A program made the position numbers and the translations under genes. This document shows positions 6,287 to 12,811 of a DNA stretch of 12,811 nucleotides, piece by piece. The notes under the pieces were generated by a model. The model made no database searches. It worked only from the letters and a program-made list of their open reading frames with translations, and was not told the origin of the DNA. Every line of letters begins with the position of its first letter. The first letter of the stretch is position 1. The DNA lies in assembly GCA_910586775.1 (NCBI GenBank), contig CAJUJN010000109.1, positions 1-12,811 on the forward strand, in the 5' to 3' direction. This stretch comes from an uncultured Acetatifactor sp. (GTDB taxonomy: Bacteria; Bacillota; Clostridia; Lachnospirales; Lachnospiraceae).

Positions 6287-7870
6287 ATGACAGTTATGGG
6301 TGAGAATTCCGGTACAGGGATACGTATACTGTTCGCGGAAGCCAGAAGCCTGGTATTTCAGGTGACGGATGTAAATGCAGATTATGAGACCGAAGCGTAT
6401 GAAGTTCAGGTGAACGGGGCGTATCGGTTTACATCCTGCAAGACGGTAGAGACAATTTACGAGTTAAAGCCGGATACCTTATACAAGATTCGGGTCATGA
6501 GAGGCGGGGTGTGCAGCGGGGATGCGCAGGTCCGTACAAAGAAGGAATTCGTGGTTCTGAATGTGAGGGATTTCGGAGCCAGAGGGGACGGTGTGACGGA
6601 TGACACCTTATCGATCCAGGCAGCCATCCTGACCTGCCCTCCGGAGAGCCGTGTGCTGGTTCCCGCCGGGACGTTTCGTTTCACCAGTCTGTTCCTGAAA
6701 AGCAATATCACATTGGAGATCAGCAGGGATGCCGTTCTCTCCGCCATACCGGACAGCGGCAGGATCCCTGTGCTTCCGGGAAGGATTGACAGCTGCGACG
6801 GGAAGGGAGAGTTCCTGGCCGCCTCATGGGAGGGGGAACCGCGGGATTCCTATGCGGGGCTTCTCACAGGAATGTATGTGGAGAATGTAGTCATCTGCGG
6901 GCAGGGTGTGCTGGAAGGAAACGCGGATTTCACGAACTGGTGGACATATGAGAAGCTGAAAGGAACGCCCGCAAGACCCAGGATGCTTTTCCTGAACCAT
7001 TGTAAGAATGTGGTGGTTCAGGGGATCACGGTGCGAAATGCGCCTGCCTGGAATCTGCATCCTTATTTTTCGGAACATCTGGGATTTTATGACCTTCATA
7101 TCGAATCCCCGGAGGCTTCCAGCAATACGGACGGGCTGAACCCGGAATCCTGCCGGGATGTGGAGATAGCCGGCGTGTTCTTTTCCGTGGGAGACGACTG
7201 CATCGCCGTCAAATCAGGCAAGCTGTATATGGGGAAGACATACAGGACACCGTCCAGGGATATCCTGATCCATAACTGCCTTATGGAGAAAGGCCATGGG
7301 GGTGTCACCATCGGCAGTGAGATCGGGGCAGGGGTGGATAATATTGTGATCCGCAACTGCCGGTTCGTGAATACGGACAGAGGACTGCGTGTGAAAACCA
7401 GGCGCGGCAGGGGAAAGGATTCTTATTTGCAGGGAATCGTATTCGACGGAGTGAAAATGGAGGGTGTGCTGACGCCTTTTGTGATCAACTGCTTTTACTT
7501 TTGTGATCCGGACGGGAAGTCCGAATATGTGTCGTCCAAAGAGAAGCTGCCTGTGGACCAGCGGACGCCCGGAGTGGGAGAAGTGGTGATCAGGAATGTT
7601 ATCTGCAGGGACTGCCATGTGGCAGGGGTGTATGTTTACGGACTTCCGGAATCGCCTGTTGAGCACATTCTGATGGAAAATGTCAGGATCGCTTTTGCGG
7701 AGAATGCGCTGGAGGGAACTGCCGCAATGATGACAGGATGTGAAAAATGCAGCAGGAAGGGCATTTTTATCAGGAATGCGAAGAGGGTGACCATGAGGAA
7801 TGTGGAACTGCGGGGATATGAAGGAGAGGCTTTGGACATTGCTGCAGTGGACGAATGGGAGCGGATGTGA
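6287..7870 (+). CDS. GH28 polygalacturonase-type pectinase, cytoplasmic
   Basis: A 527-residue glycoside hydrolase family 28 enzyme, which cuts alpha-1,4-galacturonosyl or related bonds in pectin by inversion. Residues 10-85 form a fibronectin-III-like domain. The right-handed beta-helix begins at LNVRDFGARGDGVTDDT (91-107). All family catalytic motifs are present: NTDG (280-283, D282), GDDCIAVKSG (302-311, D303 and D304), GHGG (336-339, H337) and RGLRVKT (365-371, R368 and K370). There is no signal peptide, so it should act in the cytoplasm on imported oligosaccharides, probably as an exo-acting enzyme. The ATG is preceded by GGGGGAG. It starts the cluster with the rhamnosidase 161 bases downstream. 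Unlike that gene it has no inserted repeat tract. Exact substrate (galacturonan, xylogalacturonan or rhamnogalacturonan) cannot be read from sequence. Confidence 0.92.
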   Translation: MTVMGENSGTGIRILFAEARSLVFQVTDVNADYETEAYEVQVNGAYRFTSCKTVETIYELKPDTLYKIRVMRGGVCSGDAQVRTKKEFVVLNVRDFGARGDGVTDDTLSIQAAILTCPPESRVLVPAGTFRFTSLFLKSNITLEISRDAVLSAIPDSGRIPVLPGRIDSCDGKGEFLAASWEGEPRDSYAGLLTGMYVENVVICGQGVLEGNADFTNWWTYEKLKGTPARPRMLFLNHCKNVVVQGITVRNAPAWNLHPYFSEHLGFYDLHIESPEASSNTDGLNPESCRDVEIAGVFFSVGDDCIAVKSGKLYMGKTYRTPSRDILIHNCLMEKGHGGVTIGSEIGAGVDNIVIRNCRFVNTDRGLRVKTRRGRGKDSYLQGIVFDGVKMEGVLTPFVINCFYFCDPDGKSEYVSSKEKLPVDQRTPGVGEVVIRNVICRDCHVAGVYVYGLPESPVEHILMENVRIAFAENALEGTAAMMTGCEKCSRKGIFIRNAKRVTMRNVELRGYEGEALDIAAVDEWERM

Positions 7871-8031
7871 GCAGAGGAGGAATGTGTAAAACTGATGCGC
7901 AGGCACTGCCGGCAGGGAGTCGTGAAGATGGAGAGCTGTGGGAGGATTGCTGACAGGAGGCATGAAAGCGGACAGCAGCATGAGGCATTGCAGGCAGGGA
8001 TGGTATGGATGCAGGATGAGGAGAGAATAGA
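7871..8031 (+). other. Spacer with two micro-frames between GH28 and GH78
   Basis: Two tiny frames follow one another. One (7882-7953, 23 codons plus stop) has AGAGGAGG just before its ATG. The other (7962-8030, 22 codons plus stop) has AGGAGG directly before its ATG and ends one base before the GH78 start. Neither sequence resembles a known peptide, and both binding sites are very close to their ATGs. They might keep ribosomes loaded between the two enzymes, or be chance in a purine-rich spacer. Confidence 0.25.
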
Positions 8032-11000
8032 ATGCTGAGAGTCATAAAGATCAGAATGGAATATCTGGAACATCCGGTGGGGCTGGGAGGGCTTCCCTGG
8101 TTTGGCTGGGTACTGGACAGCGACAGAAAAAATGTGGTGCAGAAGGCATATCAGCTGCAGATTGCCCGGGAGCCGCAGTTTGAGAATATGATATATGACA
8201 GCGGGTTTGTGGAGAGCAGTGAATCCGTCCATGTTGAAGTCCCGGCATACCGGGAGGATGACCAGACGGAAGAAGGTGCCGTGGGGCAGGAGGGCGCCGC
8301 ATGTCGGGAAGGCGGCGCAGGGCAGGAAGGGGCCGCATGTCGGGAAAGCGGTGAAGAGCGGGAAGAGGCCGTATGTCGGGAAAGCGGTGAAGAGCGGGAA
8401 GGCGCCCCGTGTCGGGAAGGCGGCGCAGGGCAGGAAAGGGCCGGATGCCCGGAAAGCGGTGACCGGGGAGAATCCTGCGGCAGCCCGCTCAGGGAGAAGC
8501 TGCGTTCCTGCACGGAATATTTTGTCCGGGTGCGGGTCAGCGACGGGGTGGAGGAGAGTCCTTACAGCGGGACGGCTTCCTTTGTGACGGGAATTCTGAA
8601 CCGGGATGAGTGGCAGGCGGAATTCATAACAGCGGAGGAGGAAGCGGACAGTGTAAGTTCGGGCAGCACCTGTCTGACAAAGCAAATCAGGATAGACGGC
8701 AAGGCGGCATCCGCATATGTGTGCGTCACAGGATTGGGATTATATCGGTTTTTCGTGAACGGAGAGAAGGCGGGGGACGATGAAATGACTCCCGGATGGA
8801 CCTCATACCATAAGCATCTGTGCTACCAGACCTATGACGTGACAGCGCTTTTGAAAGAGGGAGAAAATACGTTGCAGGCCATGCTGGGGGCAGGCTGGTA
8901 CAAAGGGAAGATGGGATTCCTGCTGCGGAGGAACAATTACGGCACCCGGACGGCGTTTCTGATGCAGCTGACAGTCCGGTATGAGGACGGCCGGGAGGAA
9001 GTGTTTGTAACGGACAACAGCTGGCAGGGACGGCCCGGCCCCGTTACTTTCTCGGAGATATATGACGGAGAACATTACGATGCCCGGCTGGAGCGGGAGA
9101 GCATGCGATTCGATGTGGGCGAGACAGACCCGGAGCCAGGGGACCGAAGCACCAATACGGGAGAGGCAGATCCGGCGTCGGAAGACCGAAGCACCAATAC
9201 AGGAGAGGCAGACCCAGTGTCGGAAGACCGAAGCACCAAAGCAGGAGAGGCAGAGCCGGAAGACCATAGCTCCGAAGCGGGAGAGACTGTCGCAGAGCCG
9301 GTCAGGAGGAAAGCCGGAGCAGGAGAAACGGATGGGAAATCGACAGGAGCTGCCCTGAACCGGGACTGGAAACCGGTGCAGGTGATTCCGTTTCCGAAAG
9401 AGACGCTCACAGCCCAGGCGGGCAGCAGAGTGGGGAAAATGGAGCATCTGCAGGCGAGGGAAGTGCTGATGACGCCGAAAGGCGAGACTGTGATTGATTT
9501 CGGGCAGAATCTGTCGGGCCGGGTACATTTCAAGGTACAGGCAGAAGAGGGCAGTGAGATCGTACTGAAATGCTTTGAGACGCTGGATGCCGACGGAAAC
9601 GTATATACGGCGAATCTGCGTTCCGCCAGACAGGAGATCCGTTATATCTGCAGGGGAGGAGGGAGAGAGGAATACCATCCGCTCTTTACCTTCATGGGAT
9701 TCCGGTATGTGCAGGTGCTGAAATGGCCGGGAGAGGTGAAACGGGAAGATTTCTCGGCGTATGCGCTGTACTCCCGGATGGAGCAGACGGGAACCTTCCG
9801 CTGCTCCCATCCCCTGGTGAACAGGCTGCAGCAGAATATTCTATGGGGACTGAAGGGAAATTTCCTGGATATTCCCACGGACTGTCCCCAGCGGGATGAA
9901 AGAGTGGGATGGACGGGAGATGCCCAGATTTTCTGCAGAACCGCCTGCTATCTCATGAATGCATACACCTTTTTCCGGAAATGGCTGAAGGATGTGGCGG
10001 CGGATCAGACGCCGGAAGGAGGCGTGCCCCATGTGGTGCCGGACATCATCAGCGGAAAAGAGGAAGGCGACTGGCTGCTGTCCCAGGGAACCCATTCGGC
10101 GGCGGCCTGGGCGGACGTGGCGGTGATCAATCCGTGGACCCTGTATCTGATCTACGGTGACAGAACCATACTGGAAGAGCAGTATGACAGCATGAAGAAG
10201 TGGATTGGCTTCATGGAAGCCCATTCCGTGGATTATATATGGAATTATAAGCTGCAGTTCGGGGACTGGGTGGCCCTGGACGCGGAGGAGGGTAGTTATT
10301 TCGGCGCCACCCCCAACGACCTGACCTGTACGGCGTATTTTGCTTATTCCACAGGGCTTTTTGCCAAAATTGCGGATATCCTGGGAAAGCCTGAGGATGC
10401 GGCGTACTATGGCGCTTTGTATGAAAAAATTCTGGAAAAATTCCGGGACACTTTCTTTACGGATGACGGCTATATGACGGCACAGACTCAGACCGCGCAT
10501 ATTGTGGCGCTGTATTTCAACCTGACGCCGGAAGCCTTCCGCCAACAGACCGCAAAGCGGCTGGTGGAACTGCTTCGGAAAGAAGGGGGACATCTGGTGA
10601 CGGGATTTGTGGGGACTCCTTATTTCTGCCATGTCCTCAGCAGCAACGGCTACGTCAAAGAGGCCTATGAGCTGCTGCTGAAGGAGGATTTCCCTTCCTG
10701 GCTGTACCAGGTGAAAATGGGAGCAACCACTGTCTGGGAGCACTGGGACGGGCTGAAGCCGGACGGAACCATGTGGAGCCCTGACATGAATTCTTTCAAC
10801 CATTATGCCTATGGCGCTGTGGGCGACTGGCTGTACCGGGTGGTCCTGGGGATGGAACCGGACCAGCGGGACCCCGGCTATCATCATTCCGTTATCAGCC
10901 CTCAGACGGGAGACGCCTTTGATTTCGCGGAAGGCGCGTACGAGAGCGTATATGGCACCTTAAGGGTTCGCTGGGAAAAGGGGAAGGAGGATCAAAATGT

Positions 11001-11166
11001 CCGCAGGCTTCTGATCACCATCCCCCACAATACCACCGCCGAGATACGTTTGGAAAAAGGGGCATGCCGGGTCAGGGCGGAGGGGCTGGAATTCGTTTCG
11101 GAGGAAGGAATCCTCACCGCCCGCTGCGGTTCCGGACAGTGGGAGGTCAGCTATTTGCATGAATGA
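8032..11166 (+). CDS. GH78 alpha-L-rhamnosidase with two inserted repeat tracts
   Basis: A 1044-residue inverting alpha-L-rhamnosidase, releasing terminal rhamnose from pectin-derived or plant glycosides. Parts in order: N-terminal beta domain (about 1-190) with a 36-bp repeat tract at residues 83-142; rhamnosidase N domain (about 205-470) containing ASAYVCVTGLGLYRFFVNGE, PGWTSYHKHLCYQTYDV and YDGEHYDARLE, with a second tract at 363-430; a beta domain containing ETVIDFGQNLSGRV; the (alpha/alpha)6 barrel with DCPQRDERVGWTGD (617-630, probable general acid E623) and TTVWEHWDG (base E903); and a C-terminal beta domain. No signal peptide is present. ATG 8032 follows GAGGAGAG. Removing the two tracts leaves about 890-900 residues, the usual family size. 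The tracts sit in what look like surface loops and all catalytic motifs are kept, so the enzyme is probably active. Confidence 0.93.
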   Translation: MLRVIKIRMEYLEHPVGLGGLPWFGWVLDSDRKNVVQKAYQLQIAREPQFENMIYDSGFVESSESVHVEVPAYREDDQTEEGAVGQEGAACREGGAGQEGAACRESGEEREEAVCRESGEEREGAPCREGGAGQERAGCPESGDRGESCGSPLREKLRSCTEYFVRVRVSDGVEESPYSGTASFVTGILNRDEWQAEFITAEEEADSVSSGSTCLTKQIRIDGKAASAYVCVTGLGLYRFFVNGEKAGDDEMTPGWTSYHKHLCYQTYDVTALLKEGENTLQAMLGAGWYKGKMGFLLRRNNYGTRTAFLMQLTVRYEDGREEVFVTDNSWQGRPGPVTFSEIYDGEHYDARLERESMRFDVGETDPEPGDRSTNTGEADPASEDRSTNTGEADPVSEDRSTKAGEAEPEDHSSEAGETVAEPVRRKAGAGETDGKSTGAALNRDWKPVQVIPFPKETLTAQAGSRVGKMEHLQAREVLMTPKGETVIDFGQNLSGRVHFKVQAEEGSEIVLKCFETLDADGNVYTANLRSARQEIRYICRGGGREEYHPLFTFMGFRYVQVLKWPGEVKREDFSAYALYSRMEQTGTFRCSHPLVNRLQQNILWGLKGNFLDIPTDCPQRDERVGWTGDAQIFCRTACYLMNAYTFFRKWLKDVAADQTPEGGVPHVVPDIISGKEEGDWLLSQGTHSAAAWADVAVINPWTLYLIYGDRTILEEQYDSMKKWIGFMEAHSVDYIWNYKLQFGDWVALDAEEGSYFGATPNDLTCTAYFAYSTGLFAKIADILGKPEDAAYYGALYEKILEKFRDTFFTDDGYMTAQTQTAHIVALYFNLTPEAFRQQTAKRLVELLRKEGGHLVTGFVGTPYFCHVLSSNGYVKEAYELLLKEDFPSWLYQVKMGATTVWEHWDGLKPDGTMWSPDMNSFNHYAYGAVGDWLYRVVLGMEPDQRDPGYHHSVISPQTGDAFDFAEGAYESVYGTLRVRWEKGKEDQNVRRLLITIPHNTTAEIRLEKGACRVRAEGLEFVSEEGILTARCGSGQWEVSYLHE
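8278..8457 (+). repeat. Five tandem 36-bp units inside the rhamnosidase gene
   Basis: Units start at 8278, 8314, 8350, 8386 and 8422, each exactly 36 bp. The consensus is G-(A/E)-(G/E)-(Q/R)-E-x-A-x-C-R-E-(S/G). Units 1, 2 and 5 are of a GAGQ type and units 3 and 4 of a GEER type (AABBA order). Every unit has a Cys at position 9. A decayed partial unit follows (GDRGESCG). The coding strand is very rich in G and A. Confidence 0.92.
9118..9321 (+). repeat. Tandem 42-bp units inside the rhamnosidase gene
   Basis: Units 1-3 (9118-9159, 9160-9201, 9202-9243) are exactly 42 bp with consensus G-E-A-D-P-x-S-E-D-R-S-T-N-T. Unit 4 (9244-9279) has lost two codons, unit 5 (9280-9321) is 42 bp but diverged, and a further partial unit begins at 9322. 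Conservation falls from left to right. Confidence 0.9.
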
Positions 11167-11450
11167 CCTGTACTCCGGGCCACCGGGATTTTCCAGGCTG
11201 TTCCGGGTAAGAACAGATACGCACGCTCAAGAACATCTGCCGGACAAACGCTTTAACTAAGTCCGCAGCTACAGTGACTTTATGAGCGCTTCTGCAATAT
11301 TATTATGGGAATGGTGGGAAAATAGCTGTAAACTTATGGCAGTTATTTGCAGACACTTCCCTGATAACAGGATCCGTTTTTTGCTTCTATCGTGGGGAAC
11401 AGGAAACGGCAAATATGTGCGCTCACCAGTATAAAGGAGCAGATATCGCC
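11167..11450. other. Spacer after the rhamnosidase, with one inverted repeat
   Basis: No gene is visible in these 284 bases. AAATAGCTG (11320-11328) and CAGTTATTT (11340-11348) are inverted with one wobble and an 11-base gap, a size that would suit a repressor site or weak hairpin. A short CCGG hairpin at about 11175-11187 followed by ATTTT is a poor terminator candidate for the rhamnosidase. I find no clear promoter for the next gene. Confidence 0.35.
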
Positions 11451-12773
11451 ATGATCATACATAAAAACGGATTTACAATGGAAATAAAACTATATTACAG
11501 CAGGAATGAAATCTGGATCCCTGTGCCGGAGGAATGCTGTACGGAGACAGGCTGTGATTTTCGGACAAAGGATGCCCGGTATCAGGCAGTCTTTGAAGAG
11601 AAGGGGGAAGAGGAGACGGCGTTTCGGATGGGATTTGAGGCTGCCTGCGACACCCGGATGAAGCTGGAGGTTTCCCTGCCCGGAGAAGAAGATTACTACC
11701 ATGTAATTCCCTGCAATATCTACGGTGACAACCATGCGGAGGAGGTGCGTAATGCGCATAGGATGCGCATAGGAGAATTTCCTTTATTGACCAGGGAACA
11801 TCCGGAAGCGGCATTCTGCTCCCCCTGTTGGGAATTCCGTGCCGACAGGGCAGCCATGCCTGTATCTGCTCTCTGCTGTAAAAAGGGGACGGCGGCGGTA
11901 TCCGTGGAACCTTATTCGGAGGAAGAGGGGAGAGAAGATGGGACGTACCTGAAAAACGGCCTCTTTGCGGCGCTGCCGGACAGCTTCGGCGTGACGCTGG
12001 GCTATACAAATGATCCGGTGACCTTCCTGAACCGCTCCGTGCCTGCCGCCGCCACGGGAAGCCGGGGGAGGAAGGCTTCCGTTACGGGACGGATATATAC
12101 ACTGGCGGGCAAAGGAAGGCCTGCCATTCATGACATTGTGCGCAGAGAATATGAGAAAAGGCATGTGCGGCCTTCCTTCAGGAAAACATTCCGGCAGGCT
12201 GCGGAGGCAATGCTGGACGCTTTCTGCGGTCTGAATTACGACCCGGACACAGGAGAGTATACCAACAGAAAATGCAGGCCTTTCAAAGAACAGGAATTAA
12301 AGCCCTGGAGAAATGTGGTGGAAATCGGCTGGACCGGCGGTGCGATACTGGCGTATCCCCTTGTGATGAGCAGGTATCTGTTGGGCGTGCCGGAGGACAG
12401 CAAGCCGATGCAGGTTCTGCCAGAGGAAGATAAGCCGACGCAGGCACTGTCAGAGGATGGTAAGTCGACGCGGGAGTTGTCAGAGGATGGTAAGTCGATG
12501 CAGGAGCTGTCAGAGGAAGATGAGCCGATGCAGGAGCTGTCAGGGGATGGTAAGTTGACGCAGGCACTGCCAGAGGAAAATAAGCCGGCACTGGTTTTGT
12601 CGGTGGAGGAGAAGTTGGCCCGGGTTCTGTCAGGAGAGGAGATGATCGACAGAATCGTTGGGGGATACCGGGAGGAATCAGGATTTTTCCTGGATCTGTA
12701 TGCCCCGGTGGGAGAGGGCTTAAGCGGACGTCTGAACGGCTGGTGGACTTATTACGGCCTGTGCAGAACGTAA
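11451..12773 (+). CDS. Putative glycan-degrading barrel protein, probably truncated, with repeat tract
   Basis: A 440-residue frame that I do not recognise by name. Residues 1-220 look like beta strands (IKLYYSRNEIWIPVPEE, YYHVIPCNIYGDNH, LGYTNDPVTFLNRSVP). From about 235, REYEKRHVRPSFRKTFRQAAEAMLDAF begins a helical region resembling an (alpha/alpha)-barrel of glycosidases or lyases, with EIGWTGGAILAYPLVMSRYLLG. A tract of 30-bp repeats occupies residues 314-393. The frame then returns to ordinary sequence (SGEEMIDRIVGGYREESG, FFLDLYAPVGEGLSGRLNGW) and stops abruptly at WTYYGLCRT, early in what should be the barrel. I therefore think the gene is cut short at its 3' end. ATG 11451 has AAAGGAG 11 bases upstream, a little far; ATG 11415 has no site. 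It lies downstream of the rhamnosidase and may act on the same glycan. Confidence 0.65.
   Translation: MIIHKNGFTMEIKLYYSRNEIWIPVPEECCTETGCDFRTKDARYQAVFEEKGEEETAFRMGFEAACDTRMKLEVSLPGEEDYYHVIPCNIYGDNHAEEVRNAHRMRIGEFPLLTREHPEAAFCSPCWEFRADRAAMPVSALCCKKGTAAVSVEPYSEEEGREDGTYLKNGLFAALPDSFGVTLGYTNDPVTFLNRSVPAAATGSRGRKASVTGRIYTLAGKGRPAIHDIVRREYEKRHVRPSFRKTFRQAAEAMLDAFCGLNYDPDTGEYTNRKCRPFKEQELKPWRNVVEIGWTGGAILAYPLVMSRYLLGVPEDSKPMQVLPEEDKPTQALSEDGKSTRELSEDGKSMQELSEEDEPMQELSGDGKLTQALPEENKPALVLSVEEKLARVLSGEEMIDRIVGGYREESGFFLDLYAPVGEGLSGRLNGWWTYYGLCRT
12390..12629 (+). repeat. Eight tandem 30-bp units in the last gene
   Basis: Eight units of exactly 30 bp start at 12390 and every 30 bp after, with consensus (S/P)-E-(D/E)-(D/G)-K-(P/S)-(T/M)-Q-(E/A)-L. 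Units 3 and 4 are nearly identical. The last units (PEENKPALVL, SVEEKLARVL) grade into the ordinary following sequence SGEEMIDRIV, which has the same length and pattern, so that native helix may have been the seed of the array. Confidence 0.92.
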
Positions 12774-12811
12774 CTTTGATAGGCGTTTTTTGCTGTCACA
12801 CTTATATTGCT

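Noticed and set aside
8278..8457. CRISPR array
   Set aside because: Units are contiguous without unique spacers, are in frame with an enzyme gene, and no cas gene is nearby.
7636..8685. 349-codon minus-strand frame with repeats such as FPLFTAFPT
   Set aside because: It lies opposite the end of GH28 and the 36-bp repeats of GH78. Because the unit is a multiple of three, every frame across it looks repetitive and open. No ribosome binding site or family resemblance.
8803..9810. 335-codon minus-strand frame with repeated LSCIGASVFRR-like units
   Set aside because: Shadow of the 42-bp repeat tract in the rhamnosidase; the protein-like pattern comes from the repeat alone.
9841..10887. 348-codon minus-strand frame
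   Set aside because: It lies exactly opposite the catalytic barrel of the rhamnosidase, where G+C-rich codon use keeps the opposite strand open. The plus-strand motifs are unmistakable.

Overview
The window looks like chromosomal DNA of a gut clostridium, most likely a member of the Lachnospiraceae. This is inferred from G+C-rich genes between A+T-rich spacers, strong GGAGG-type ribosome binding sites, Firmicutes-style two-component, XRE and GyrI-like genes, and cytoplasmic pectin-type glycosidases. I cannot fix the genus from sequence alone.

Left part (1-2010). This is an eroded region around one intact gene, an ADP-ribosylglycohydrolase (465-1421). Near it lie a possible frameshifted small gene on the minus strand (51-222), the last 48 codons of a GyrI-like ligand-binding protein (1440-1586) ending in a clean UUCG-loop terminator (1609-1639), and the C-terminal part of an XRE-type regulator that has lost its DNA-binding domain (1666-2007).

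Middle part (2090-5720). This is a compact signalling module: an OmpR-family response regulator (2150-2821), an overlapping membrane histidine kinase that starts at TTG (2805-4238), and a lipoprotein with two copies of a ~95-residue domain (4700-5644). The regulator and lipoprotein promoters share a 17-base element with one mismatch. Both also carry CACAAA-type boxes repeated every 11 bp, with the last box in each ending 9 nt before a -10-like hexamer. I read these as binding sites for the response regulator, giving autoregulation plus control of the lipoprotein. Between kinase and lipoprotein sits a fragment of an aminoglycoside-phosphotransferase-like gene (4263-4520). After the lipoprotein there is a promoter and start of a RibD/dihydrofolate-reductase-like gene cut off after 36 codons (5829-5939).

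Right part (5940-12811). This is a glycan-degradation cluster on the plus strand: a GH28 polygalacturonase-type enzyme (6287-7870), a GH78 alpha-L-rhamnosidase (8032-11166), and a further large protein that ends early (11451-12773). Together they would break down rhamnogalacturonan or pectin oligosaccharides in the cytoplasm, since none has a signal peptide. No transporter or sugar regulator is in the window.

The most striking feature is that the last two genes carry in-frame tandem-repeat tracts that look inserted into otherwise conserved enzymes: five 36-bp units and about five 42-bp units in the rhamnosidase, and eight 30-bp units in the last gene. The three unit sequences and lengths differ, all are multiples of three, and each encodes hydrophilic, acidic protein. 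This looks like repeated local expansion of loop sequence and is my main candidate for something undescribed.
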